A DNA stretch of 64,000 nucleotides from Pedobacter ginsengisoli (GTDB lineage: Bacteria; Bacteroidota; Bacteroidia; Sphingobacteriales; Sphingobacteriaceae). Under the pieces are notes generated by a model that was given only the letters and a program-made list of their open reading frames with translations, was not told the DNA's origin and made no database searches. This document shows positions 9,513-18,924 of this stretch, one piece after another. Each line of letters opens with the position of its first letter. Positions within the stretch are counted from its first letter, which is position 1. Location of the stretch: the NCBI RefSeq assembly GCF_002736205.1, contig NZ_CP024091.1:1860001-1924000 (forward strand). The letters run 5' to 3'. The translations under genes were made by a program, and so were the position numbers.

Positions 9513-9998
9513 TTAATAAGCTATTCTTGGTTGCTCTCCCTGATGAAGGTTACGAACATAGACTTCGTTTAGAACTGTTGCACATATTTCGCCCTCGGCA
9601 TTGGTTATTTCCATTGGATAAGCTTTTACAAATTTCCCCGAAGTATTTAAAGCTTCAATTGCATCGTTTAGCATATCATCTGTAACGGATATAGTAAAAT
9701 ATAAATTGCCCCTTCCCGGTTTTAGATATTGTATTGAAGCGCTTTTCAACCAAACCCTTACTTTAAATCCTTGTCTTTGAAGTAGCTGATCAAAAAGTAA
9801 AGCGTAAAATGGATCGGTTGCTGCATATATTGTGCCGCCAAATATAGAACCATTATAATTTTTGTTGAAAATGCTTTTATTAATCTTTACATCGACACCT
9901 CTAAATCCTTTATGAAATTTTTTCACCCATATACGCTGAAACAGCATGGGAGGGTATAAACACAAGCCCCATTTGAGGGTTTTCTCTGATACAACCAT
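9513..9998 (-). CDS. DUF4442 hotdog-fold protein
   Basis: The 161-residue product has the DUF4442 pattern, a hotdog-fold family related to thioesterases: NYNGSIFGGTIYAATDPFYA in the middle, then SIQYLKPGRGNL and an acidic C-terminal strand. The role is probably in acyl-thioester metabolism, but no substrate is known and catalytic residues are not obvious. It is the first gene of the leftward run, divergent from the gene at 10078, with 79 bases between the two starts. Confidence 0.75.
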   Translation of the reverse strand: MVVSEKTLKWGLCLYPPMLFQRIWVKKFHKGFRGVDVKINKSIFNKNYNGSIFGGTIYAATDPFYALLFDQLLQRQGFKVRVWLKSASIQYLKPGRGNLYFTISVTDDMLNDAIEALNTSGKFVKAYPMEITNAEGEICATVLNEVYVRNLHQGEQPRIAY

Positions 9999-10077
9999 GA
10001 TGCTTAAATATCAGAAAGTTTATTGAACTATGAAATTTTATATAGCAAGTTAAAGTAAATTTTTAGTAAATTAGGAT

Positions 10078-10383
10078 ATGTATATATATGATACCCTAAC
10101 AGCTGCAGTATCTGACCTTGAAAAACGAGGTTATGAATACGATTTTACCCTTAGCGCCGATTTTATTGAATGCAAATCAATTGATATAAAATTGATGCCA
10201 GAAGAGTTTGAGATTGATGAATTCTACAGATTTGAAGGAATGACAGATCCGGATGACAGTGCTGTAATTTACGCCATATCATCGCCGGTTGGCAATTTAA
10301 GAGGGGTATTAATTGATGCTTATGGGGTATATGCCGAAAATGTTTCTCCTGAATTACTTGATAAATTAAAAATGCATCATTAA
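10078..10383 (+). CDS. Small acidic protein of unknown function
   Basis: A 101-residue, acidic protein without signal peptide or membrane segments. It alternates predicted strands and helices (ADFIECKSIDIKLMPEEFEI, DDSAVIYAISS). Similar short proteins appear to be common in Sphingobacteriaceae, but I cannot name a function. The ATG is clear and the gene is followed 72 bases later by the fasciclin lipoprotein gene. Confidence 0.6.
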   Translation: MYIYDTLTAAVSDLEKRGYEYDFTLSADFIECKSIDIKLMPEEFEIDEFYRFEGMTDPDDSAVIYAISSPVGNLRGVLIDAYGVYAENVSPELLDKLKMHH

Positions 10384-10455
10384 AATCTGCTTTGTTGTTA
10401 TTCTCGTTTATATGTTAAATAAAACGAAAATCTTAAAACAACAAAACTAAATTTT

Positions 10456-11052
10456 ATGAAAAAGCAATTTTTAAATTTAACCGCAGGTATTGCATTACTG
10501 GCTATGGTTACTGCTTGTAACTCTTCTAAAACTACCGACACAACAAATGATAGTTCAATAATGGATACATCAGCTGCAGACACAGCTATGGCGACTGTTG
10601 AAAGTGGTGTTAAGGTTGGCGGTGCAATGATGGTTCCTTCTAAAAATATTGTAGAAAATGCTCTGGGATCAAGCGACCATACTACTTTGGTTGCAGCGGT
10701 AAAGGCAGCCGGATTAGTTGAAACATTAAGTGGAACAGGGCCATTTACTGTATTTGCACCTACAAATGAGGCATTTGCTAAATTACCTGCCGGTGCGGTT
10801 GATAATTTATTGAAACCAGCGATGAAAAAGGACCTAACCAGTGTGTTAACATATCATGTGGTTGCTGGAAGCTATAAATCGTCTGATTTAAAAAATGGAA
10901 TGGAACTTACAACTGTTCAGGGTCAGAAAATTAAGTTAACTGAAAAAGACGGCACATGGTGGGTAAATGATGCTAAAATTACTATTCCTGATGTAATTTC
11001 AAGCAATGGCGTAACCTACGTAATAGATGGTGTTTTAATGCCAAAGAAATAA
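10456..11052 (+). CDS. Fasciclin-domain lipoprotein
   Basis: A 198-residue secreted protein. It has a lipoprotein signal (lipobox VTAC around residues 19-22), a Ser/Thr/Asp-rich linker, and one FAS1 domain covering the last 135 residues. The two FAS1 boxes are visible: GTGPFTVFAPTNEAFAKLP and LTYHVVAGSY, and the closing SNGVTYVIDGVLMPK is typical. FAS1 proteins mediate surface adhesion. The signal and linker resemble those of the short lipoprotein encoded next. Confidence 0.92.
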   Translation: MKKQFLNLTAGIALLAMVTACNSSKTTDTTNDSSIMDTSAADTAMATVESGVKVGGAMMVPSKNIVENALGSSDHTTLVAAVKAAGLVETLSGTGPFTVFAPTNEAFAKLPAGAVDNLLKPAMKKDLTSVLTYHVVAGSYKSSDLKNGMELTTVQGQKIKLTEKDGTWWVNDAKITIPDVISSNGVTYVIDGVLMPKK

Positions 11053-11069
11053 ATAATAGTTAATTTTTT

Positions 11070-11104
11070 AAAGGCTTTCCTGTGAAAACGGGAAGGCCTT
11101 TTTT
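11070..11104 (+). terminator. Rho-independent terminator after the fasciclin gene
   Basis: A 10-bp stem (11071-11080 pairing with 11091-11100, one G-T pair) with a TGTGAAAACG loop is followed by a run of six T residues (11099-11104). Confidence 0.8.
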
Positions 11105-11193
11105 GCGTTATAATCAAGCCTTTATAAATTTTTTAAAACTTTTATGGGCTCGCCTTGTTCATTGTTCAATACATATAACTTAAAAACAACCCT

Positions 11194-11388
11194 ATGAAAA
11201 AGTTAATTTTAAGTCTTGCTTTTGCGGGCTCTATAATAATAGCCACTTCAGCATGCAATTCAACAAAGAATGTATCGGGTACTAATGACAGTACAGCGGT
11301 AGATACAACAATAAAATCTGTAGATACCAGTAAAACTATGCCGACCGATACCACCAAATTACCACCTGATACAACTGTAAAACCTTAG
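11194..11388 (+). CDS. Short Thr/Asp-rich lipoprotein
   Basis: A 64-residue product with a lipoprotein signal (ATSAC lipobox, residues 18-22). The mature part is only about 43 residues, almost entirely Thr, Asp, Ser, Pro and Lys in repeats of the type DTTK and DTTV. It looks like the signal and linker of the fasciclin lipoprotein without the folded domain, so it may be a truncated duplicate or a small surface peptide. A good hairpin terminator follows, which argues that it is expressed on its own. Confidence 0.6.
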   Translation: MKKLILSLAFAGSIIIATSACNSTKNVSGTNDSTAVDTTIKSVDTSKTMPTDTTKLPPDTTVKP

Positions 11389-11424
11389 TAATAGCAGCTC
11401 TTTTGAGATAAGAGCAGAAAATTT

Positions 11425-11466
11425 AAACACGTATCTGCATTAAACTGCTTTGATACGTGTTTTTTT
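11425..11466 (+). terminator. Rho-independent terminator after the short lipoprotein
   Basis: Arms AACACGTATC (11426-11435) and GATACGTGTT (11452-11461) form the stem, with a 16-base loop and a T-tract that runs to 11466. Confidence 0.8.
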
Positions 11467-11527
11467 ATTAAAAATGTATTATTAGAAATAAAATTTGTTT
11501 GTATTTTCAGCAGCCAAACAAATTTAT

Positions 11528-12748
11528 ATGATTAACAAGCAGAATAAAAATGTATTCTTTTTAATTCTAGTAGCCGCTTTGGGCTATTTTGTAGATATAT
11601 ACGATCTTCTTTTATTTCTTATCATTAAAAACAAAAGCCTTTCATCATTAGGCGTTCCGGCAGATAAGATTACAGAAACAGGACTTTATTTAATGAACTG
11701 GCAAATGGCCGGACTACTTATTGGAGGTATATTCTGGGGAATTCTGGGTGATAAAAAAGGTAGATTATCTGTACTTTTTGGGTCTATAATTATGTATTCT
11801 CTGGCTAATATTGCAAATGGTTTTGCCACCAGTATTCCAGTATATGCAGCATTAAGATTTATTGCCGGAATAGGTTTAGCAGGGGAACTTGGGGCTGGCA
11901 TTACCTTGGTAAGTGAAAGCATGAGTAAAGAAAAGAGGGGCTATGGAACTATGCTGGTCGCCGGAATTGGGCTTATGGGTGCTGTTGCAGCTTATATAGT
12001 TGGTGACTTTTTTGAATGGAGAACTGCCTTTTTTGTGGGTGGAGGCCTTGGCATAATATTGCTGCTTTTAAGATTCGGTGTTTTTGAATCGGGCCTATTC
12101 GAAAATATGTCTAAAAAGGAAGTTACTAAAGGAAACTTCTTCATGCTTTTTTTTCCCTGGAAACGTTTTTCTAAGTACTTAAGTTGTATCCTTATAGCTG
12201 TGCCATTATGGTTTGTAGTAGGAATTTTGGTGGGTATAGCACCTGAATTTGGAAAAGCATTGCATGCAGTAGATGTTCTGGATAATGGTAAAGGTGTAAT
12301 GTTCACTTATATAGGAATTTCATTAGGAGATTTCCTGAGCGGGGCCTTGAGCCAGCTTTTTAAAACTCGTAAAAAAATTGTTTTCATCTTTATTACCTTA
12401 ACCTTTTGTACCATGCTGGTGTATTTGCTAAACACCGGATGGACAGCAACTGGATTTTATATATTATGTATATTCTTTGGCTTATTTACAGGTTATTGGG
12501 TAGTATTTGTAACCATTGCAGCAGAACAATTTGGAACAAATCTGCGCGCCACTGTAACAACCAGCGTTCCAAATATGGTAAGAGGCTCGCTGATCCTTGT
12601 TACGCTTTTATTTCAATTTCTGGTAGTAAGAACAGGAATTATTAATGCAGCACTTTGTTTAGCTGTATTAACTGTAGGGCTTGCATACATCGGTTTGTAT
12701 AATTTAGATGAGACTTATGGTCGCGATTTGAATTTTGAAGAGGAGTAG
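11528..12748 (+). CDS. MFS transporter, sugar/metabolite porter type
   Basis: A 406-residue inner-membrane protein with twelve hydrophobic segments of the major facilitator superfamily. The loop between helices 2 and 3 carries GILGDKKGRLSVLFGS, the MFS signature (G-x3-D-x2-GR), and helix 5 is glycine-rich. The second half ends in a cytosolic YNLDETYGRDLNFEEE tail. The fold resembles metabolite/H+ symporters, but the substrate is unknown. ATG at 11528 was preferred to TTG at 11495 because the upstream residues are not typical of the family. Confidence 0.82.
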   Translation: MINKQNKNVFFLILVAALGYFVDIYDLLLFLIIKNKSLSSLGVPADKITETGLYLMNWQMAGLLIGGIFWGILGDKKGRLSVLFGSIIMYSLANIANGFATSIPVYAALRFIAGIGLAGELGAGITLVSESMSKEKRGYGTMLVAGIGLMGAVAAYIVGDFFEWRTAFFVGGGLGIILLLLRFGVFESGLFENMSKKEVTKGNFFMLFFPWKRFSKYLSCILIAVPLWFVVGILVGIAPEFGKALHAVDVLDNGKGVMFTYIGISLGDFLSGALSQLFKTRKKIVFIFITLTFCTMLVYLLNTGWTATGFYILCIFFGLFTGYWVVFVTIAAEQFGTNLRATVTTSVPNMVRGSLILVTLLFQFLVVRTGIINAALCLAVLTVGLAYIGLYNLDETYGRDLNFEEE

Positions 12749-12830
12749 TGTCAAAAAAATGTACTATCTGAAAATTAAAGGAATGATGCCTTTTTATTAA
12801 GGTTAACTTTGTCTGTATAGTTTTAAAGAA

Positions 12831-13727
12831 ATGGTGTTTAAAGATAGAGTAGTAGTGGCTTATCAGCAAATTCAGGATCAGATTTGCAAAAGCCTTGAGT
12901 TAACAGATGGCAAAGCTAAATTTGAGGAAGAAATTTGGAATAGAGAGGGTGGAGGTGGTGGCCGGACCCGTATATTACAACACGGTAATGTTATAGAAAA
13001 GGGCGGCGTTAACTTCTCGGCAGTTCATGGTAAATTACCAGACTCCATTAGAAAAGCTTTTAAGGTTGATAGTGAGAACTTTTTTGCTACAGGTGTGTCC
13101 ATAGTAATGCATCCTAATAACCCATTTGTACCTATAATCCATATGAATATCAGGTACTTCGAAATGGATGAGGAAACAAGATGGTTTGGAGGAGGCATAG
13201 ATTTAACCCCACATTATATTATTGATACCGATGCAAGATATTTCCACCATCTGTTGAAACATACCTGCGACGAATTTGACACTTCTTTTTATCCTAAGTT
13301 TAAGGCTCATGCCGATGATTATTTCTTTATTAAACATCGTGAAGAAACAAGAGGAGTGGGAGGCATTTTTTATGATAGATTGAAACCGGAAAATACCGGT
13401 TTATCGTTTGATCAGATCCTTGATTTTTCTGTAGCTGTTGGTAATACTTTTATCCCCGCATATACAGAACTAATTGATAGAAACAGAGATAAAGAATTTG
13501 ACGAGAAACAGCAAGAGTGGCAATATCTGCGACGAAGTCGTTATGCTGAATTTAATTTGGTGTATGATGCAGGAACAAAATTTGGTCTCGAAACCAATGG
13601 CAGAATTGAATCTATTTTAATGAGTTTGCCACCTATGGCCAAATGGATATACAATCATCAAACCCTTCCAAACAGTGATGAATCTTATACTTTAAGCAAG
13701 CTTAAAAAAGGTATAGAATGGGTCTGA
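12831..13727 (+). CDS. hemF: Oxygen-dependent coproporphyrinogen III oxidase
   Basis: Decarboxylates two propionates of coproporphyrinogen III to vinyls using O2, giving protoporphyrinogen IX in haem synthesis. The 298-residue product contains the family signatures: RTRILQHGNVIEKGGVNFS, GGGIDLTPHYI, and FNLVYDAGTKFGLETNGRIE. It is cytoplasmic. Having the O2-dependent enzyme implies an aerobic life style. A candidate -7 element (TAACTTTG, 12804-12811) lies upstream, though a clear -33 element is missing. A short GC-rich hairpin ends the gene. Confidence 0.95.
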   Translation: MVFKDRVVVAYQQIQDQICKSLELTDGKAKFEEEIWNREGGGGGRTRILQHGNVIEKGGVNFSAVHGKLPDSIRKAFKVDSENFFATGVSIVMHPNNPFVPIIHMNIRYFEMDEETRWFGGGIDLTPHYIIDTDARYFHHLLKHTCDEFDTSFYPKFKAHADDYFFIKHREETRGVGGIFYDRLKPENTGLSFDQILDFSVAVGNTFIPAYTELIDRNRDKEFDEKQQEWQYLRRSRYAEFNLVYDAGTKFGLETNGRIESILMSLPPMAKWIYNHQTLPNSDESYTLSKLKKGIEWV

Positions 13728-13762
13728 TAATAGCCTAATTTTTACGTTAAAATTTTTCCACA

Positions 13763-13787
13763 ATGCGCCTTAATGGCGCTTTTTTTA
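13763..13787 (+). terminator. Rho-independent terminator after hemF
   Basis: GCGCC (13765-13769) pairs with GGCGC (13775-13779) around a TTAAT loop, followed by seven T residues. Confidence 0.75.
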
Positions 13788-13848
13788 TTAGCTTCGCAAG
13801 GTTATAAGAATACCACATTTAAATCGTTCTTAAGGAACATTAATATTT

Positions 13849-16446
13849 ATGGCAGAAGATTTAGAAAATCAAGAAAACGACAAAATAATAAGAATCGATA
13901 TTGACGAGCAAATGAAATCAGCTTACATCGATTATTCGATGTCGGTTATCGTATCAAGGGCATTGCCTGACGTACGTGATGGATTAAAACCAGTACACCG
14001 CCGCGTGTTATACGGTATGCTCGATCTGGGATTAACAAACAATAAACCATATAAAAAATCTGCACGTATTGTAGGTGAGGTACTGGGTAAGTATCACCCA
14101 CATGGTGACGCTTCTGTTTATAATACCATGGTAAGGATGGCCCAGGAATGGAGCTTACGTTATTTAATGGTTGAGGGACAGGGAAACTTTGGATCAATTG
14201 ATGGTGACTTTCCTGCAGCAATGCGTTATACAGAGGCCCGTTTCCAAAAAATTGCAGAGGAAATGCTTGCCGACATTAATAAAGACACTGTAGATTTTCA
14301 GTTAAACTTTGATGATTCATTACAGGAGCCTACTGTGCTTCCTTCAAAAGTTCCAAACTTACTAATCAATGGTTCTTCGGGTATTGCTGTAGGTATGGCA
14401 ACAAATATGCCTCCTCACAATATCACAGAGTCAATTAATGCAACCATAGCATACATTGAAAACAACGATGTTACAGTTGCAGAACTGATGAAACATATTA
14501 AAGCACCTGATTTTCCAACAGGGGCCATAATTTATGGTTATACTGGTGTTCAGGAAGCATTTGAAACAGGTAGAGGCCGTATAGTTATGCGTGCCAAAGC
14601 CGAAATTGAAGCTACGAAAGAACGGGAAACAATCATTGTAACTGAAATACCTTACCAGGTAAACAAAGCAATGATGATTGAGCGTACTGCTGAGCTTGTT
14701 GGAGAGAAAAAAATTGAAGGTATTTCGAATATTAAGGATGAGTCTAACAAAGACGGAATCCGTATTGTTTACGAAATTAAACGTGACGCAAATGCTTCAA
14801 TTGTATTAAATAACTTATTTAAACAAACTGCCTTACAAACATCATTTAGTGTAAATAACATTGCACTGGTTAAAGGCAGACCACAATTATTAAATCTAAA
14901 AGACCTGATTCAGCATTTCGTTGAGCACCGTCACGAAGTAGTAATCCGCAGAACCAAGTTTGAATTAGCCGAAGCACAAAAACGCGCTCACATATTAGAA
15001 GGCTTGTTAATTGCCCTTGATCATTTAGATGAAGTAATTAACTTGATCCGTAGTTCTGATACACCAGAAGAAGCCAGACTAGGCTTAATGGAGAAATTTG
15101 GACTAAGTGATATTCAGGCCAGAGCCATCCTTGATATGACACTCCGCAGATTAACCGGTCTGGAGCGTGATAAAATTAAGGAAGAGTACAATGAGTTAAT
15201 GAAAACTATAGAGTACTTACAATCTATTTTGGCAGATGAAGGTAAGCGTATGCAGATAATTGTTGAAGAGCTTACTGAAATGAGAGAAAAATACGGTGAT
15301 GAGCGTAGAACTCAGATCGTACACTCTGCCGAAGACATGAGCATGGAAGACTTCATCGAGGATGAAGAAGTTGTAATTACTATTTCTCATGAGGGTTATA
15401 TTAAACGTACTCCTGCAACTGAATATCGCACACAGGGCAGAGGCGGAAAGGGTTCAAAAGGAAGTGATTCAAGAAATGAAGACTTCATTGAGCACATGCT
15501 AATTGCATCTAATCACAACTACATGTTGTTCTTTACCGAAACAGGTCGCTGCTTCTGGTTAAGAGTATACGAAATTCCAGAGGGATCGAGGTTAAGTAAA
15601 GGAAGGGCTATCCAAAATATCATCAATATTCCTAAAGAAGAAAAAATTAAAGCCTTTATTAAGGTTAAAAATCTTAAGGATCAGGAGTACCTTGAAAATA
15701 ACTATATCATCATGTGTACCAAAAAAGGAACAATTAAGAAAACTTCTTTGGAGGCATATTCAAGACCTAGAGTTAATGGTATCAATGCAATCAACATTAA
15801 TGAGGGAGATCAGCTACTTGAAGCAAGTTTAACTACAGGAACCAGCGAAATTGTTATGGCATTGCGCTCTGGAAGGGCAATTCGCTTTAACGAAGAGAAG
15901 GTTAGACCAATGGGAAGAACTGCTACCGGGGTTCGTGGTGTAACACTTGCTCATGAAAATGATGAAGTTGTTGGCATGATTGCTGTTAATGATCCAGGAG
16001 CTACTGTTCTTGTTGTATCAGAAAAAGGTTATGGCAAACGTACCGATATAGAAGATTATCGTGTTACAAATAGGGGCGGTAAAGGTGTTAAAACCATTAA
16101 CGTTACTGAGAAAACAGGAACGCTTGTTGCAATCAAAAACGTAACTGATTCTGATGACTTAATGATCATCAATAAATCAGGTATTGTTATTAGAATTGTT
16201 GTTAGCGAATTAAGAGTAATGGGACGAGCTACACAAGGTGTACGTTTAATTAACTTAAAAGGTAATGATGAGATTGCTTCAGTAGCCAGAATTGATCACG
16301 ATGACGAAGAAACTGAAGAAGCAACTGAAAGCCATGTTGTAGTAGATGGTGAAGCTCTTGAAGCTGCTCCAGATGAGGATACTACTGAAGAAGAAACAAG
16401 CGATGAAGAAGCTGGAGATGATGCAGAAGACGAAACTGAAGACTAA
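13849..16446 (+). CDS. gyrA: DNA gyrase subunit A
   Basis: The breakage-reunion subunit of the type II topoisomerase that introduces negative supercoils. The catalytic tyrosine is Tyr127 in AAMRYTEAR, and the gyrase-specific box QGRGGKG (about residues 525-531) marks it as GyrA, not ParC. Six C-terminal beta-pinwheel blades follow, then an acidic tail of about 50 residues rich in Asp and Glu. In the quinolone pocket, the positions equal to E. coli Ser83 and Asp87 are Ala88 (codon at 14110) and Asn92 (codon at 14122). The length of 865 residues is normal for Bacteroidetes. Confidence 0.97.
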   Translation: MAEDLENQENDKIIRIDIDEQMKSAYIDYSMSVIVSRALPDVRDGLKPVHRRVLYGMLDLGLTNNKPYKKSARIVGEVLGKYHPHGDASVYNTMVRMAQEWSLRYLMVEGQGNFGSIDGDFPAAMRYTEARFQKIAEEMLADINKDTVDFQLNFDDSLQEPTVLPSKVPNLLINGSSGIAVGMATNMPPHNITESINATIAYIENNDVTVAELMKHIKAPDFPTGAIIYGYTGVQEAFETGRGRIVMRAKAEIEATKERETIIVTEIPYQVNKAMMIERTAELVGEKKIEGISNIKDESNKDGIRIVYEIKRDANASIVLNNLFKQTALQTSFSVNNIALVKGRPQLLNLKDLIQHFVEHRHEVVIRRTKFELAEAQKRAHILEGLLIALDHLDEVINLIRSSDTPEEARLGLMEKFGLSDIQARAILDMTLRRLTGLERDKIKEEYNELMKTIEYLQSILADEGKRMQIIVEELTEMREKYGDERRTQIVHSAEDMSMEDFIEDEEVVITISHEGYIKRTPATEYRTQGRGGKGSKGSDSRNEDFIEHMLIASNHNYMLFFTETGRCFWLRVYEIPEGSRLSKGRAIQNIINIPKEEKIKAFIKVKNLKDQEYLENNYIIMCTKKGTIKKTSLEAYSRPRVNGINAININEGDQLLEASLTTGTSEIVMALRSGRAIRFNEEKVRPMGRTATGVRGVTLAHENDEVVGMIAVNDPGATVLVVSEKGYGKRTDIEDYRVTNRGGKGVKTINVTEKTGTLVAIKNVTDSDDLMIINKSGIVIRIVVSELRVMGRATQGVRLINLKGNDEIASVARIDHDDEETEEATESHVVVDGEALEAAPDEDTTEEETSDEEAGDDAEDETED

Positions 16447-16478
16447 AAATCATAATTGTTGAACATATATTAAATAAA

Positions 16479-17552
16479 ATGAAAAAGATACTTTTTAGTT
16501 TATTATTTGTAGGTGTTGCCACACTTGCTAATGCACAAAAGAGTGAAATTGAAGCTGCAAAAAAACAATGGGCACTTTTGTCTTTAAATAAAGACAAAAC
16601 CTTAGCCGACAATTTAAAAACTCTAAATGAAGGGCTGGCACACACAGATAAAGCAATTGCTCATGAGAAATCAAAAGACCTGGTTGAGTCTTGGTCGTAC
16701 AGAGCATTATTTGCTTCGAGAATTGCATTAGTAGATTCACTTGATGCTGCTAATTCATCTGCAAATCAGAAAATTGCTGAAGAAGCAGTTGAAAAAGCAA
16801 AAGCCTTAGATACTAAAGGCAACGAAAAAGAAAATATCGAGAATGCACGCCTAACCATTCAGGATGCAATGAGAAACAGGGGGATTTACGCTTATCAAAA
16901 AAAGGACTTTGCCGGAGCATTAGCAGCATTTAATGAAGTAACTGCTAAAAACCCGAATGACACAGCTATGTTTATCAATGCTGGTGTTGTGGCTAAAGAA
17001 GCAAAGAATTACCCTGAAGTAGTTAGAAACTTTAAAAAAGCTATTGAGCTGAATTATAAAGATTCTAAAATGCTTTACTCTGATATTATCAAAACTACTT
17101 TTGATGAGATAAAAGATAGCGTTGCAGGTTTAAGTTTACTACAAGAAGCATCTGCTAAATATCCTGAGGACCCATATTTTATTGGTCTTGAAACTGATAT
17201 TTATCTAAAAAAGGGAGATATAGCTAAATCTCAGGAAATGCTCACTAAATTGGTAGCAAAAGATCCTAAAAATGCTAACTACCAATCTCTTTTAGGTGAT
17301 ACTTACTACAAACAAGCACTTGCTGTACAAACTCAAAGAAATGCTTTAGATCCTAAAAAAACTAAGGAATTTAATGAACTGGGTATTAAGATGACTAAAT
17401 TCATCGATCAAGCTATTCCTTTCTATAAAGCAGCCCTTGATATAGATCCGAAACACGTAAATACATTAGAAAATTTAGCGATTATCTATGCATTTAAAAA
17501 TGATAACGTGAACTATGAAGCCATTAAAAAAAGATTGGCTGAATTAAAATAG
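16479..17552 (+). CDS. Secreted TPR-repeat protein (first paralogue)
   Basis: The 357-residue product has a signal peptide (ILFSLLFVGVATLANAQ) and at least four TPR-like helical pairs, for example the segment around YQKKDFAGALAAFNEVTAKN and the one around VVRNFKKAIELNYKDSKM. TPR arrays are protein-binding scaffolds, here presumably periplasmic. It starts 32 bases after gyrA with no terminator between, so it may be cotranscribed with gyrA. The next gene encodes a paralogue with the same layout. Confidence 0.78.
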   Translation: MKKILFSLLFVGVATLANAQKSEIEAAKKQWALLSLNKDKTLADNLKTLNEGLAHTDKAIAHEKSKDLVESWSYRALFASRIALVDSLDAANSSANQKIAEEAVEKAKALDTKGNEKENIENARLTIQDAMRNRGIYAYQKKDFAGALAAFNEVTAKNPNDTAMFINAGVVAKEAKNYPEVVRNFKKAIELNYKDSKMLYSDIIKTTFDEIKDSVAGLSLLQEASAKYPEDPYFIGLETDIYLKKGDIAKSQEMLTKLVAKDPKNANYQSLLGDTYYKQALAVQTQRNALDPKKTKEFNELGIKMTKFIDQAIPFYKAALDIDPKHVNTLENLAIIYAFKNDNVNYEAIKKRLAELK

Positions 17553-17576
17553 GCACACTCATTTTTTTGAATGTGA

Positions 17577-17609
17577 AAAGAGGGATAGGTTTATCCCTCT
17601 TTTTTTTTA
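17577..17609 (+). terminator. Rho-independent terminator between the TPR genes
   Basis: An 11-bp stem (17577-17587 with 17592-17602) around GGTT runs into a tract of nine or more T residues ending at 17608. Confidence 0.85.
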
Positions 17610-17619
17610 AGTTTGTAAT

Positions 17620-18768
17620 ATGAGTAGGATATCTTTTATTAGCACAATATTTTTAGTTGTAACAACTTGTAATTTGGCCTTTTCTCAAAAAAGTCAGCTT
17701 TTAATAGCAAGAAATAGTGTGGGTAAATTGCAAATAGCTATTAACAAAAAGCAGGATGCTAATGCGCAATTAGGAATAATAGGAGAAGGGATAAGGGCAA
17801 CTGAGGCAGCTCAAAATGACAAGAAAACGAAGAAATGGCCTGAAACATGGGCGATTAAAGCTTATTTAAGTTCATATATAGCCATTACAGATCCAAATGA
17901 GGGCAATTCGGACAAATATTATAATCTGGCAATAGACGCAATAGATTCTGCAAAAAGGTTAGATAAATTTCAAACTAATACGCATTTAATAGAAGCATCG
18001 ATTTACAATATTAATATTAAAAAGCAAGAAAAGGCAAATGCGGCTTTTGCAAAAAATGATTTCACCGCTGCCTTTAACTTACTTAAGGAAGTGAGTGATT
18101 TTTTCCCAAAGGATACTACTTTAGCAATAAATACGGCCCTTGCTGCACAAAATATCAGAGGTTTTGATAATGCTCTTGAATATTTTAAAAGAGCTAAAGA
18201 AAATGGTGCAAAAAATCCGGCAGTATTTCAAAATCTGGCAAATATCTATACTTCAAAATTTGAGGTTGACCAGGCAATTAAAACACTTGAAGATGGAATA
18301 AGAATAAATTCCGGAGACGTTAACCTGACAAATAATTATATCAACTTATTACTTGATAACGAAAAATACGGTCAGGCAATAAAAGTTATCGAGAATACAT
18401 TAAAAACTGATACAGCAAACAAGTTGCTCTATTTTCTATACGGATATCTATATCAAAATAATTCGGGCTTAGGAACAGCTGAATTAGCTTACAGTAAAGC
18501 TCTGGTTATTGATGAGAATTATTTTGATGCTTTATATCAATTAGGTGTAGCCTATATACAATCTGCAAATGAGGCTCTTAAGTCAACAAGTTCAGATAAA
18601 AACGTAAAGTTTTCATCATTCATTAATAGAGCTGAGGTTTCATTATTACAAGCTCATGAGATCAATCAGAATGATAAATCTACTGTTCAGTTGCTTATAG
18701 AAATCTATACACGCAAAAATAAGCTGGATAAAGTTCAGGAACTTAAATCTAAGCTAGAAGAGTTTTAG
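17620..18768 (+). CDS. Secreted TPR-repeat protein (second paralogue)
   Basis: A 382-residue protein with a signal peptide (ISTIFLVVTTCNLAFSQ) and several TPR-like repeats, for example around ALEYFKRAKENGAKNPAVFQ and QAIKTLEDGIRINSGDVN. The order of conserved segments, including an early TWAIKAYLSSYIA that parallels SWSYRALFASRIA in the preceding protein, shows it is a diverged tandem duplicate. The cysteine in TTCNLAF could be read as a lipobox, but AFSQ fits signal peptidase I better. The partner proteins are unknown. Confidence 0.78.
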   Translation: MSRISFISTIFLVVTTCNLAFSQKSQLLIARNSVGKLQIAINKKQDANAQLGIIGEGIRATEAAQNDKKTKKWPETWAIKAYLSSYIAITDPNEGNSDKYYNLAIDAIDSAKRLDKFQTNTHLIEASIYNINIKKQEKANAAFAKNDFTAAFNLLKEVSDFFPKDTTLAINTALAAQNIRGFDNALEYFKRAKENGAKNPAVFQNLANIYTSKFEVDQAIKTLEDGIRINSGDVNLTNNYINLLLDNEKYGQAIKVIENTLKTDTANKLLYFLYGYLYQNNSGLGTAELAYSKALVIDENYFDALYQLGVAYIQSANEALKSTSSDKNVKFSSFINRAEVSLLQAHEINQNDKSTVQLLIEIYTRKNKLDKVQELKSKLEEF

Positions 18769-18924
18769 ACTATTTACTCAAGCATCTTCGTATAGGGGAT
18801 GATTGTTTAATTTATTACTTAACATAATATTAATTATTAGACTATAATAATGTATAATTTGATTATACATTAAACACTGGGTTCTTTCATATTTTTTGTT
18901 ATTTTGCAGTAAGTGATTTTCAAT

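Noticed and set aside
12642-12869. Leftward frame across the MFS-hemF junction
   Set aside because: It overlaps the ends of two secure genes and encodes a low-complexity His/Asn-rich sequence with no domain.
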